Assembly: GCA_050186725.1 (NCBI GenBank) | Contig: JBFWYG010000010.1 | Location: 44,410 to 108,409, forward strand | Direction of reading: 5' to 3' | Source of the DNA: JADJYF01 sp050186725 | GTDB taxonomy: Bacteria > Pseudomonadota > Gammaproteobacteria > Ga0077536 | Length of the DNA stretch: 64,000 nucleotides | In this document: positions 43,901 through 52,715 of the stretch, one piece after another | Layout of the letters: every line of letters begins with the position of its first letter | How positions within the stretch are numbered: the first letter of the stretch is position 1 | Notes under the pieces: generated by a model | What the model saw: only the letters and a program-made list of their open reading frames with translations | Told to the model about the DNA's origin: nothing | The model's database searches: none | Translations under genes and position numbers: made by a program

Positions 43901-44953
43901 ATGGACGATTTATCCAATCTACGGCTGGCGGGCGTGGTGGTGGGCTTCGCCGTGCTGATCTGGACCTTCGTCGATCTGCGGCGCTACCGCGCGCGCCGGG
44001 TCGACCGAGCCGCCATCATCTTGTTCGCGCTGGCGAGCATCACGCTCGCGCTGTTTCCGCAGCTGGTCGATGCACCCGCCGCGTTCTTCGGTCTGCTGGG
44101 CGTGCCCGGCGGTCGCCTGCTGGCCTTGCTCATCGTCTCGACCGTGCTGGTCTGGCTGCTGCTCATTCGCGCGCGCAGCCAGCTGGCGGCGCTGCAGGAC
44201 GATCTCACGGCGACGCTGCGCAGTCTCGCGGTCAGTGACTTCCTCGGCAGGCACGCCGACCTGGCGCGGACCCCGGCGATCTGGGTGGTGGTGCCGGTGC
44301 TGAACGAGGCCGCCAACATCGGCGTGGTGGCGGCGCGGGTGCCGCGCGCGCTGCTCGGCCTGCCGGTGCGGGTCCTGGTGGTCGATGATGGCAGCACGGA
44401 TGGCTCCGCGGCGGTCGCCGCGCAAGCGGGGGCGCTGGTGGCGCGGCTGCCGCGCAACTGTGGCGGCGGCACGGCCTTGCTGACCGGTTTCGACGTCGCG
44501 TTGAACGAAAACGCCTTCGCCATCGTGACCATGGACGGCGATGGCCAGCACGATCCGGCGGAGGTCGAGCGACTGGTCACGCCGCTCGCCGAGAAGCGCG
44601 CCGATTTCGTGATCGGTTCGCGCGTGCTCGGCAGTCGCGACGAACGCGCCGGGCTGCGCGCCATCGGCATCAGTCTGTTCAGTCGTCTGATCAACCTCCT
44701 GACCGGCAGCCGCATCACCGATTGCTCGAGCGGCTTTCGCGCCATCTCGCCGCAGGTGCTGCGCACCATCCAGCTGCGCGAACCTCAGTATCACACGCCG
44801 GAACTCATCATCAGCGTGACCAAACGGCGCATGGTTGTGGCCGAGGTGCCGATACATGTGCGCTCGCGCCTGTCCGGCGAGAGCAAGAAGGGGCCCGATC
44901 TGCGTTACGGCTGGAGGTTCATTCGCTCGATCGTGCGGGCTTGGCTGCGCTAG
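43901..44953 (+). CDS. Glycosyltransferase family 2 protein with N-terminal membrane domain
   Basis: 350 residues. Three membrane helices in the first 95 residues resemble the DUF2304 domain. A GT-A domain follows with VVVPVLNEAANI, VDDGSTDG, the DXD-like MDGDGQHDPAE and GSRVLGSRDERAG. It resembles dolichol/polyprenyl-phosphate mannosyltransferases, so a lipid-phosphate-linked sugar product is likely. That product would suit the GT-C-like membrane protein at 37055. After this gene the strand order breaks and decayed sequence begins. Confidence 0.87.
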   Translation: MDDLSNLRLAGVVVGFAVLIWTFVDLRRYRARRVDRAAIILFALASITLALFPQLVDAPAAFFGLLGVPGGRLLALLIVSTVLVWLLLIRARSQLAALQDDLTATLRSLAVSDFLGRHADLARTPAIWVVVPVLNEAANIGVVAARVPRALLGLPVRVLVVDDGSTDGSAAVAAQAGALVARLPRNCGGGTALLTGFDVALNENAFAIVTMDGDGQHDPAEVERLVTPLAEKRADFVIGSRVLGSRDERAGLRAIGISLFSRLINLLTGSRITDCSSGFRAISPQVLRTIQLREPQYHTPELIISVTKRRMVVAEVPIHVRSRLSGESKKGPDLRYGWRFIRSIVRAWLR

Positions 44954-45439
44954 TCCTCGGTAGGCGTTGGCTCAGTGGCGAATGCGTCGAGTTGGGTGCA
45001 TGTACGACTGCGAGTATGGTGCCGGGTCCCACAGGTCTCAAGTTACGGCCGGCAACGGCCGGCGCGCCTGCCTAGCGCTCGAGGTTCCGCCTGGCCGGAC
45101 AATGGATTTCAGAGAGATCAGCTTGACGAGTCTGCCTGTCTCCGGGCCATATGAGCGCCGCGGCGTGCGCCGCGCGTGCGCTTGGGCGAGTGTTGCGCAG
45201 GCAAAGGTCTGGGCCTGCGACTGAGCGGGTTGCACCGACATCGGCGTGGCGCCGGCGCTCGGCCGACATTCTGTCGCGCATGCCGATGGGGCTCGCACGC
45301 CGCTACCATCACCTCGCGCCGTCGCGACCCGCACCGGTGAGAGCATCGCCGCGCCGAACGTCGCTCATCGCCAGTGCACAGAACGCTTTTAGTGGTGGCC
45401 CGCGTCAAGCGAAGCGCAGGCGCGGCTCGGCGCTAATCG
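44954..45439. other. Non-coding stretch of decayed sequence
   Basis: About 490 bases without a supportable gene. Short frames exist but none has a ribosome site or family motif. It separates the last intact plus-strand EPS gene from the decayed cassette and may include the lost N-terminus of the glycosyltransferase relic that becomes recognisable from about 45,440. Confidence 0.5.
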
Positions 45440-46262
45440 CCTTGTCGCGCATGGCGAGCAGGTTATCCCACCGCGGCGCTGCTCGCCCAGAACGGTAGTG
45501 AACGCTACGTCTGCGATGTGATCGAGCTCCCCTCGTTTGCCCCCCGCGCCCAGCCGTCCCGGTGGAGCCCCACCAACATCGCATTGTCCGATCACTATTT
45601 CGAGACTTACACGGGGCGCGCCCATGGCCTCATCACCATCGGACACGTGCTCCGCGAGCTGCTGGAACTGTTGAACCGGCAGGTGCAGGTAATTCCTAAC
45701 TTCCGGTACGCTGAACGACTGGTGCGCAACGATGCGCTGCGCGGGCTCGAGATCGGCGACCGTCTGATGACATCCAGAAGCACGATCAGCGCGGGTTTCG
45801 AGTTCGGACCCGAAGTATTTTCCCACCTGTCCGCGCAGGTGCACTTCGACGTCGCCGGCATTTCGGCCCCGTCCGCCTGCCGTATCGCCTGTCTCGATCT
45901 CGCCGCCCGCCTTGGCGTGGGAAACCGACTTCTGTGTGACCAGGTGCCGTAGGCGGAACTTTCGTCCGCGGTTGCGATCGAGCGCGTGCTGGCGCGGCGC
46001 GTTGACATCTGGGCGCAAGCCACGGCGGCCCCGTTTGTGAAGCATTGGACGCGCCGCTATTCGATGCCCTGGCCAGACCGCGCAGCATGTGCTTCTGCGA
46101 CATCAAGCAACTGTGCGATAACAATCGCACCATGTGCATGGCGCGCTCGCAGGTGGCGCGGGATGTGGAGGTCACGCTCGTGTCGCCGCAAGCGAGGCGG
46201 CTTCAGCGACCCTGGTGAGCGATCCCAGCCCGGGCATCGGTGTCGAGGCGATCGTGCTGTGA
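45440..46262 (+). pseudogene. Decayed glycosyltransferase, paralogue of the gene at 50004
   Basis: Translated pieces align with the intact gene. YVCDVIELPSFAPRAQPSRW matches YFCDVIEIPSFAARALPSRW, and HYFETYTGRAHGLITIGHVL matches CAFETYLRRADGLLTVGKTL. The frame stops at TAG 45950-45952. After a gap of roughly 70 residues it resumes (AELSSAVAIERVLARR, then DNNRTMCMARSQVARDVEVT), again shifted near 46,190, and ends at TGA 46260-46262. The first 130 or so residues are missing. It faces the ABC-like gene nine bases away, just as its intact paralogue does. Confidence 0.85.
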
Positions 46263-46270
46263 GGCGGGGC

Positions 46271-48166
46271 TCAACTTCGCGCGGCCGGCCCCGCCGGCCA
46301 TTCGCCGCGTATGATGGACCCGAGTACCACGGCTCTGAGCGCCTGATGGTCGAGGCGGGGCACCGCGCAAACGATGCGCGCGCCGTTGGCGACCAGCAGA
46401 AGGTCGCCCCGCGGGCACTCGATGGCACGTGCGCTGTCGCGATCGACGAGCAGTACGGTGCAGTGTCCGAACAGCGCTAGCAGGCGTTGCTGGCCGGCTT
46501 CGTTCAGCTGGCGGAGCAGGCGCTGATCGACCGCGACTAGGGGCAGATCGCAGCGGCTCTGGTGCAGGCAGCGAATAGCGAAACGAACGATCTCGGCCTG
46601 TCGTTGCGGCAAGGGACTGCGCAATTCGGCGATGAGTTGCACCGTTTCTGCGTCGATGTCGAACATACCTTCGCTCACCAACGCGGCGACCCACTCGCGG
46701 GCGTTCGGGACGGCGTCGAGGATAGTGCGATATTTGGGCATGGCGGCTTGGGCGGCGCGCAGGCGCGTGACCGCGTCCGGCTCGCCAGTAGCCGCGTCCT
46801 GCAGCAGGGCACGGAAGAGATCGAGTCCGATTTCGCAGTCCAGACCTGGTCCGGTGAGATGGAACACCTGGCCGGGCGCCAATACACCTTCGACGGTTTG
46901 CAACTGGGGCGTCTCGAGCCGCCAGCGCGGCCGGATCGGGAGAGGGTGCCTTTCGTCGTGGATGCGACCCGCCAGGTAGCTGCCTGACGAGAAGCTAATC
47001 GGCACGGTCACTGGCACGGTCTCGCTGTCCAAATCGCGCGCCAGGGCGTACAAGCGCATCAGATGCGGCAGGTAGCGATTGATGGCGGTCAGCGCGACCA
47101 TGCCGCCCTCAATGCCGGTGAGCACGAAACGCATGCCGAACAGTAGCACCAGCAGCGAACTCGCGCTCGACACTTGCTCAAGCTTGCCCGTGAACAGGAG
47201 CCAAGTCAGGGTGCCGATGCCGGCGGCCATCATAGATGACATGAGCGCGCGTGAAACCTCCGTGACGCGCAGCCGGCGTTCGAGGGCGCGCAGATAATCG
47301 TCGAGCGCCGAGCCAGGCTCCTCGGCAGGCGCCTGACGGAGTGCGTGTACGACATCGAAACCGGCCTCGGCTTCATCCTCGACGAAACCCAGGGACGTCT
47401 CGAAGGGCCGGCCGCTGAGCGCCTCGCCAAGCCTAGACCTGATGTACGCGCTGCGCTGCGCGCCGAGGTTTTCCAGGTCACGGGTGCTACGGGTTGCGGC
47501 GAGAGACAGCGGGTAGAGCACACCTAGCGCCAGCATGCCGAACGCCGCGACCAGGGGCAGTAACAGTGGCGCGTGGTAGGCCAGTACAGCGAGGCCCAGC
47601 GCCATGCTGCCGAGATGCCCGATGTTGAAAAGCGATAGACGTACGACCACGCCTGGAAAGCGGCAGTCGCTGAGCAGGATCTTAAGCAGCTCGTGGCGCG
47701 TGCCAAGGGTGTGACGGCGATAGAGGTCGCCAACGAACCGCTCCTCGTCGGCGCCGGATGGCGCGAGCTGAGCGAGGATTGCATCGGTAAAATGGCGATA
47801 CAGCGCGCTTTCTAGGCGAATGGCGGTAGAGCGCCCCAGATAGCCGAGCAGACTTCCGAGTGTGAAGAGGGCGATGAACACGCCTGTTGCAGTGAGCGCG
47901 CTAGGTGGCGGCAGGTTGACATGAAGCGCGTCCAAGCCAGGAAATCTGGTCAACCTCCCTTCGCGCTGCATGTCTCCGACCAACCTTGCAAGCAACGCCA
48001 ATGCCGCGCCGTGCAGCACAATGCCGGCAGTCAACGCGCTTGACGAGAGCAGGATCGGTCGCAGCGCATGGCGCATGGCGCGTGACCACAGCCAACGGAA
48101 CAGCCGCAGATATGCGATGCCGCGACTGCGGGCCGCGCGTGTATTCTCCAGCAGAGGGCCGCTCAC
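46271..48166 (-). CDS. ABC-exporter-like membrane protein with degenerate ATPase domain
   Basis: 631 residues. The first 375 are a type I exporter-like membrane domain with about six helices (LFTLGSLLGYLGRSTAIRLE, then GIEGGMVALTAINRYLPHLM). The C-terminal part has the layout of a nucleotide-binding domain, but its motifs are lost. Walker A is TGPGLDCE (438-445), the signature is LPQRQ (519-523) followed by AEIVRFAIRCL, Walker B is LPLVAVDQ (541-548) and the switch histidine region is TVLLVDRD (570-577). It cannot be expected to hydrolyse ATP. The frame is fully open. The GTG start overlaps the preceding small gene. It may be structural, or a transporter partner. Confidence 0.75.
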   Translation of the reverse strand: MSGPLLENTRAARSRGIAYLRLFRWLWSRAMRHALRPILLSSSALTAGIVLHGAALALLARLVGDMQREGRLTRFPGLDALHVNLPPPSALTATGVFIALFTLGSLLGYLGRSTAIRLESALYRHFTDAILAQLAPSGADEERFVGDLYRRHTLGTRHELLKILLSDCRFPGVVVRLSLFNIGHLGSMALGLAVLAYHAPLLLPLVAAFGMLALGVLYPLSLAATRSTRDLENLGAQRSAYIRSRLGEALSGRPFETSLGFVEDEAEAGFDVVHALRQAPAEEPGSALDDYLRALERRLRVTEVSRALMSSMMAAGIGTLTWLLFTGKLEQVSSASSLLVLLFGMRFVLTGIEGGMVALTAINRYLPHLMRLYALARDLDSETVPVTVPISFSSGSYLAGRIHDERHPLPIRPRWRLETPQLQTVEGVLAPGQVFHLTGPGLDCEIGLDLFRALLQDAATGEPDAVTRLRAAQAAMPKYRTILDAVPNAREWVAALVSEGMFDIDAETVQLIAELRSPLPQRQAEIVRFAIRCLHQSRCDLPLVAVDQRLLRQLNEAGQQRLLALFGHCTVLLVDRDSARAIECPRGDLLLVANGARIVCAVPRLDHQALRAVVLGSIIRGEWPAGPAARS

Positions 48167-48567
48167 TGACGCACCGCCCGTATCAGCAGAGGCTCGTCAA
48201 CACCCCGTCGAACGCGCGTTGCCATCGCGAGCACGTGGCGAAGGCACGCGTCGCGGCCGCGATCTTCGTGCAGAAAACAGTAGTCTGCACGCTCAAAATG
48301 CGCCGAACCCATGGCGAGGCCTGCGACTCGTAGCTGCCAATGGGCAGGCGCAGATCGGCGCGTAGCAGCACGCGACACGCGTGCGAGACCATTGTGGAGC
48401 CGTCGCTCCAGTCGCACATGGAAATTGCGGCGCGGCATGTCGACGAGTCGGAGTTGCAGTGTGTTGCCCGGACTCACTCGCGTGCGCGCGGGGGGGGGGG
48501 CACGCAGCCGTACTTCAGGATGAAGGAATGCACGGAGGTTGTCGCAGAACAAATCCAGGTCGAGCAT
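48163..48567 (-). CDS. Small hypothetical protein, possibly frame-damaged
   Basis: 134 residues, arginine-rich, with no family recognised. Its ATG abuts the stop of the glycosyltransferase relic (TAG then ATG) and its TGA overlaps the ABC-like GTG start, so the gene seems to be a true member of the old operon. A run of eleven G (48490-48500) lies inside it near residues 22-26. Around residue 65 another frame reads better (RVLLRADLRLPIGSYE), which suggests at least one frameshift. It has no counterpart in the right-hand copy of the cassette. Confidence 0.45.
   Translation of the reverse strand: MLDLDLFCDNLRAFLHPEVRLRAPPPARTRVSPGNTLQLRLVDMPRRNFHVRLERRLHNGLARVSRAATRRSAPAHWQLRVAGLAMGSAHFERADYCFLHEDRGRDACLRHVLAMATRVRRGVDEPLLIRAVRQ
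48490..48500. repeat. G11 homopolymer
   Basis: Eleven consecutive G on the plus strand inside the small minus-strand gene. It is the longest single-base run noticed in the window. It could be a slippage site (phase variation) or a sequencing error. Confidence 0.9.
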
Positions 48568-49698
48568 CTAGTGGTTCCTCGACGCGGCGAGCGCCGTCTG
48601 CTGGCGACAGATGTCGAGATACTGCGCCGCGACCTTCTCGATATCGTGAATGCTCTCTGCCGCCTCGCGCCCCCGTGGCGGGTGCTCGCGTCTCGCATAG
48701 CCCCTAATCAGACGCTGCCGGACGTCCTTGATCGCGTCGGGCAAGGCATTGGCGACTGGCAGGTCGCGCGACTGGCAGATGGGCTGGAAGAGTTCCTCGC
48801 GGAGGTAGGTGATGCACGTTTTGCTGAGCGCCCAGGCCTCGAAGGTCAGCACACTGATCTCGTCTGTTATGATTTGATCAATGATGATGTCCCCCGGCAT
48901 GTACCGCTCGCGCGCTTCCACGCGCGGCATACGTTCCAGCAGTTTGAGATCGCAGGTGAGACTTTCGCTGAATAACTCATCCAGTGCTCGGGTCATCAAC
49001 CGCAAGCAATTCATCCCGGCATTGCTTTGCGCATGGACCGCCGGTGTTCGCGCATTTGCTTGCACTTCCAAGTAATCTTAGCTACTGAGGGTCAGGCAGC
49101 GCGGTGGGGTCCGCGGTTCTACCATGAACTGCTGCATTTCCGGATCCTGCTCCAGGAGTACATCGATGCGCTGGCGAAACATGTCGATATATCTTCGCTG
49201 TGCGTTCTCGTCGAATGGCGGCACGAAGCCGTGAAGAAACGGGCTGCGGGGATTGCCCCGATTATTGGCGCTCGACAGGCGCAGTTCCCAGCCGGTGAAG
49301 CGATGCAAGATGCGTGCGCTGTGACCCTCGAACAGCAGCAAGTAGAGCCCGGTGACGCCGCAGAGATTCGGGCCGACGAGCACGGAGTGTGGCCAAATGT
49401 GGTAGATATCGAAGACTTCCGCAAGCGCGTTCCGCAGGACATCGAACTGCAGGTGGAAGTCGCCAGCGCGCTTCAGAGCGACTCGGGCAGAACGCGCAGC
49501 GACGCGGCCTCGGCGATCACGGCGTTGGCGTTGGGCGACGAGCACAGCTCTTACCATAGCAAGGGTGCCGGTGCGTGAGGCGCCGCCGAGGAAAATCATC
49601 AAGGGGGGAAGACCTAGCAGCGTCTCGTCTTCGCCGAGGATTAGGTGACGGAGGTGCTGGAATCGCTCGGCAAGCGGACAGCTAGCTGCGTCGGTCAT
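48568..49698 (-). pseudogene. Decayed glycosyltransferase, paralogue of the gene at 52708
   Basis: Two same-frame pieces match the intact copies. The upstream piece has ILHRFTGWELRLSS and EQDPEMQQFM (intact: IFHRFTGFDLRLPS and VQDPEMGQFM). The downstream piece has DIIIDQIITDEISVLTFEAW (intact: DIIVDQILIGATGVLTLEAW). They are split by a TAA at 49078-49080, which falls where the intact copy has Trp in LEQWPYVGVEP. The N-terminal VLMAPMNFADQP block and the C-terminal 100 residues are eroded or missing. Codon use is less GC-rich than in the neighbours. Confidence 0.87.
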
Positions 49699-50003
49699 TG
49701 AGCAAATCCGAGTTTAACGTTATCGTGTGGCGAAGAAATGCAGGGCGCCGTGCGATTCTAACTGACTTCGTCGTCGGGTAGATGACAGCGCCCCAGGGCA
49801 GGTCCGCTCCAGACGGAAGAAAGCTTGTTCTGCTCAAGATCCGCATATTTGCTAGGCGGGCGGGGCAGTCGCCTTTAAGCAGTGAGAGCACTGTTCAAAA
49901 AGGCCGGCGCTTCAGTGATAGCGGCGGTGAAATTGATACTTGGCGGCCGTCGTACCGCGGGCGCGAAAGCCCGGTGATGTGGATGCCAATTCGAGAGGGG
50001 GCG
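49699..50003. other. Spacer without gene between the two cassette copies
   Basis: About 305 bases, less GC-rich than the rest. I see no gene. It must hold the promoter of the glycosyltransferase at 50004, but no convincing -35/-10 pair was found. The last bases are its ribosome site (GAGAGGGGG). Confidence 0.5.
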
Positions 50004-51383
50004 ATGAGCGAAGGCAGCATCGGCGAGAAGCTGTCCGGCGACACGACTCAGGTGATCTCGAGAGCACGTGCGCTGTGGCGGCGGCTACGGATGAAGTTCG
50101 CGCGACTGGTCGCGCCAGAGCTGAATCCGGAGGCGGTGCGTGCCCGCCTGCGTCACGTCGAACGGCGCATGCACAAACTCGAGGCTCGGCTCGTGGTGCT
50201 CACTGGGCGTAAGGCCGCGACGCCGCCCGTGTCGACCTTCAATCGACCGGTCAACCTGTATCTCGATTTCGCGCGCGACTGCTTGGCGTGTCCCGATGTG
50301 CATGGTGCCGACGTCTACGTCGCGCACGGCGTGCAGGCCCTGCCCGCGGCGTCGGCGCTGGCGCAACAGGCCGGCAGCACCTACTTCTGCGACGTAATCG
50401 AGATCCCGTCTTTCGCGGCGCGCGCGCTACCGTCGCGTTGGCATCCGACCACACTGGAAATGCTGGACTGCGCCTTCGAGACCTACCTGCGCCGCGCCGA
50501 CGGTCTGTTGACCGTCGGCAAAACGCTCGGCGAGGAAATCCGTCCCTTAAACGCGCACGTACACGTCATTCCGAACTACCGACCGGCCGAGATCCTGGTG
50601 CCGAGCGCGGCGCTGCGCGAACGCTGCGGCCTGCGCGCCGACGATGCGCTTGTGGTCTCAATTAGCACCGTCACTACGGGTGTCGAGGTTGTGCTCGATG
50701 CGCTCGCGACCCTGCCGGCCAACGTGCATTTGGCCACAGTCGGCAGGTTCGCGCAGCGCGACTACCAGGTCGCGTGCCTGGCGCAGGCCGAGCGACTCGG
50801 GATTGCCCATCGTCTGCACTGCTTTGAACCAGTGCCCTACCCGGAGTTGGCCAGCTTCGCCTCGTCGGCCGATGTCGGCCTCATCGTGTGCGACCCGCTG
50901 ATCCCGAACCACCGCGTCTCCCTGCCGAACAGGATCTTCGACTACATGTTCTCCGGCGTTCCGGTGTGCACGCCCGAGATCGCCGACATCGCCGGCATCG
51001 TGCGGCGCTGGGACATGGGCGCGGTGGTGGCGGAGCTGCGAGCCTCTGACTGGGCACAGGCCATCAGCGCCACGCTCGCGCGCCGCGAAGCGCTGCGCGC
51101 CAACGCCCTGCGCGCCGCCGGGGAGCTGGTGTGGGAGTCACTCGAAGAGCGCCTGTACGAGGCGTTGGGGCGGCCGGGACGGGTGTGCTTTCTCGGCTTT
51201 AATTACCTATTGGACAATAATCGCACGGTGCGCATGGCACGCTCGCTTGCGAAGTGGGGCGTGGACGTGACGATCGCTTCCCTGCCAACGACCGGCGCCT
51301 CTGTGACCCGCACGACGGATCCAGGGCCAGGCGTGCGCGCGGTGACCATCGCGGGCGGCCCCAAAGCGCCCGCGCCCGCCTGA
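50004..51383 (+). CDS. Glycosyltransferase with a C-terminal fragment of a second GT domain
   Basis: 459 residues from ATG 50004, placed after a strong AGGGGG site; the frame is open 74 codons further up without homology. A basic helical N-terminus (about 1-75) precedes a GT-B type core (FCDVIEIPSF, VHVIPNYRPAEILV, SLPNRIFDYMFSGVPVCTPE). The last 75 residues (VCFLGFNYLLDNNRTVRMAR, then GVDVTIASLP) look like the first Rossmann strand and helix of another GT4 domain, which then ends. The decayed paralogue at 45440 ends the same way, so this form is older than the duplication. It is convergent with the ABC-like gene. Confidence 0.78.
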   Translation: MSEGSIGEKLSGDTTQVISRARALWRRLRMKFARLVAPELNPEAVRARLRHVERRMHKLEARLVVLTGRKAATPPVSTFNRPVNLYLDFARDCLACPDVHGADVYVAHGVQALPAASALAQQAGSTYFCDVIEIPSFAARALPSRWHPTTLEMLDCAFETYLRRADGLLTVGKTLGEEIRPLNAHVHVIPNYRPAEILVPSAALRERCGLRADDALVVSISTVTTGVEVVLDALATLPANVHLATVGRFAQRDYQVACLAQAERLGIAHRLHCFEPVPYPELASFASSADVGLIVCDPLIPNHRVSLPNRIFDYMFSGVPVCTPEIADIAGIVRRWDMGAVVAELRASDWAQAISATLARREALRANALRAAGELVWESLEERLYEALGRPGRVCFLGFNYLLDNNRTVRMARSLAKWGVDVTIASLPTTGASVTRTTDPGPGVRAVTIAGGPKAPAPA

Positions 51384-51397
51384 AGCGACCCCGCTGC

Positions 51398-52715
51398 TCA
51401 GCGATGTAGGCGCCCGAGGTGCACCGCGTGGATCTGAAAGCGCACCATGTCGGCCTTCGCTTGCGCAGCGGACTCGCGGGGCCGGCGACCGCCTCGGGCG
51501 CCATCGCGCCATCACGCCACTCGCCGGACAGGAAGCCGAACTCGCTCGGCAGCTCGAAGCCGTCGCGCCGATCTCGCTCTCGAGGTCCCGCACCAGCGCC
51601 TGCAGGCGCAACAGGTGGGGCACGAAGCGGTTGAGGGTGGTGAGCGTGACTATGCCACCCTCGATGCCGATCAGGACGAAGCGCAGACCGAACAGCAGCA
51701 CCAGCAGCGAACCCGCGCTCGCGATGTGCAACTCCGGATAGGCGAACAGCAGCCACACCAGCAGACCGATGCCCGCCGCCGCCATCGCCGACATGATCAC
51801 ACGCGACAGTTCGGTGACGCGCAGGCGTTGCTCGACCAGCGCGAGGTAGCCGTCCAGCGCGCCGCGCTCGGCCGTGGCCGGCGCGTCGGCCAGGGCCGCG
51901 ACATCGTCGAACTCTTCGTCGAGCGTCTCAGCCGCTGTCGGCGCGTCAGGCACCGCGTCGCCCTGGACGGTGTCGAGCGCCGACCCGAGTCGCGACTTGA
52001 TATAGGCCACGCGTTCGGCGCCGCTGACCTCCAGCTGGCGGGTGGTGCGGCTCGCGCGCAGCGAGAGCGGGTACATCGCGATCGCCGCGAGCAGCGCGAA
52101 CGTCGCGATCAGCGGCAGGAGCAGCGGCGCGTGCAGGCCGAGCACCAGCAGGCCGAGGGCGAGATTACCGAGGTGCGTGATGTTGAACAGCGCGAGCCGC
52201 ACCCCCACGCCCGGAAAGCGGCAGTCGCTCACCAGGATCTTGAGCAGCGGATGCCGCGTGCCGAGCACGTGGCGCCGACGCAGGACCTTGAACGGGCGGC
52301 GCGCGTCGTCGTCCCTAACCGTCAGCTGTTCGATGACCGAATCGGCGAAGTAGCGGTACAGCGCGCTTTCCAGGCCAATCGCGCCGGAGCGCCCGAGGTA
52401 GCCGAGCAGGCTGCCGAGCGCGAACAGCGCGACGAAGGCCGCGAGCAGCGCCGACGGACCCGGCGTGTGCAGCGCCAGGCCGAGCGACTCGATCGGCGTC
52501 AGGCTGTCGCCGCCCGCCTGCATCGCGCCTACCGCCCGCGCGAGGATGAACAGCGCTCCGCCGTGCAGCGCGATGCCGCACACCGAGGCGCACGCCGACA
52601 GCAGCACGGTGCGATGGAAGCGCCGCAGGGTCAGGCCGAACAGCCAGCCGAGCAGGGCGAAGTAGGTGCGCGCGCGCGCGCCGATGGCGGACAGCGCGCC
52701 GCTGGATTCAGGCAC
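51398..52715 (-). pseudogene. Frameshifted ABC-exporter-like gene, paralogue of 46271
   Basis: The GTG start and the first 380 or so residues are intact and clearly homologous to the left copy (LFALGSLLGYLGRSGAIGLE, RRHVLGTRHPLLKILVSDCR, GIEGGIVTLTTLNRFVPHLL). Near 51,561-51,570 the frame shifts; the next frame reads FELPSEFGFLSGEW, matching the paralogue. A second shift near 51,480 leads to KADMVRFQIHAV and the stop at 51398-51400. That last piece matches the region after the degenerate signature motif, so most of the ATPase-like domain is deleted. The membrane domain alone could still be made. Confidence 0.78.

Noticed and set aside
45118..45498. Several short frames on both strands in 45.0-45.5 kb
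   Set aside because: They overlap each other, lack ribosome sites and show no family motifs; best read as decayed sequence.
46271..48166. A working ABC transporter ATPase
   Set aside because: Lys of Walker A, Gly of the signature, Glu of Walker B and the switch His are all absent.
49682..49891. Small minus-strand frame in the spacer before 50004
   Set aside because: No ribosome site, no homology noticed, and it lies in the decayed region.
44954..50003. A recently acquired mobile island
   Set aside because: No integrase, transposase, tRNA or flanking direct repeats were seen; the lower GC is better explained by loss of coding selection, since the relics match neighbouring genes.
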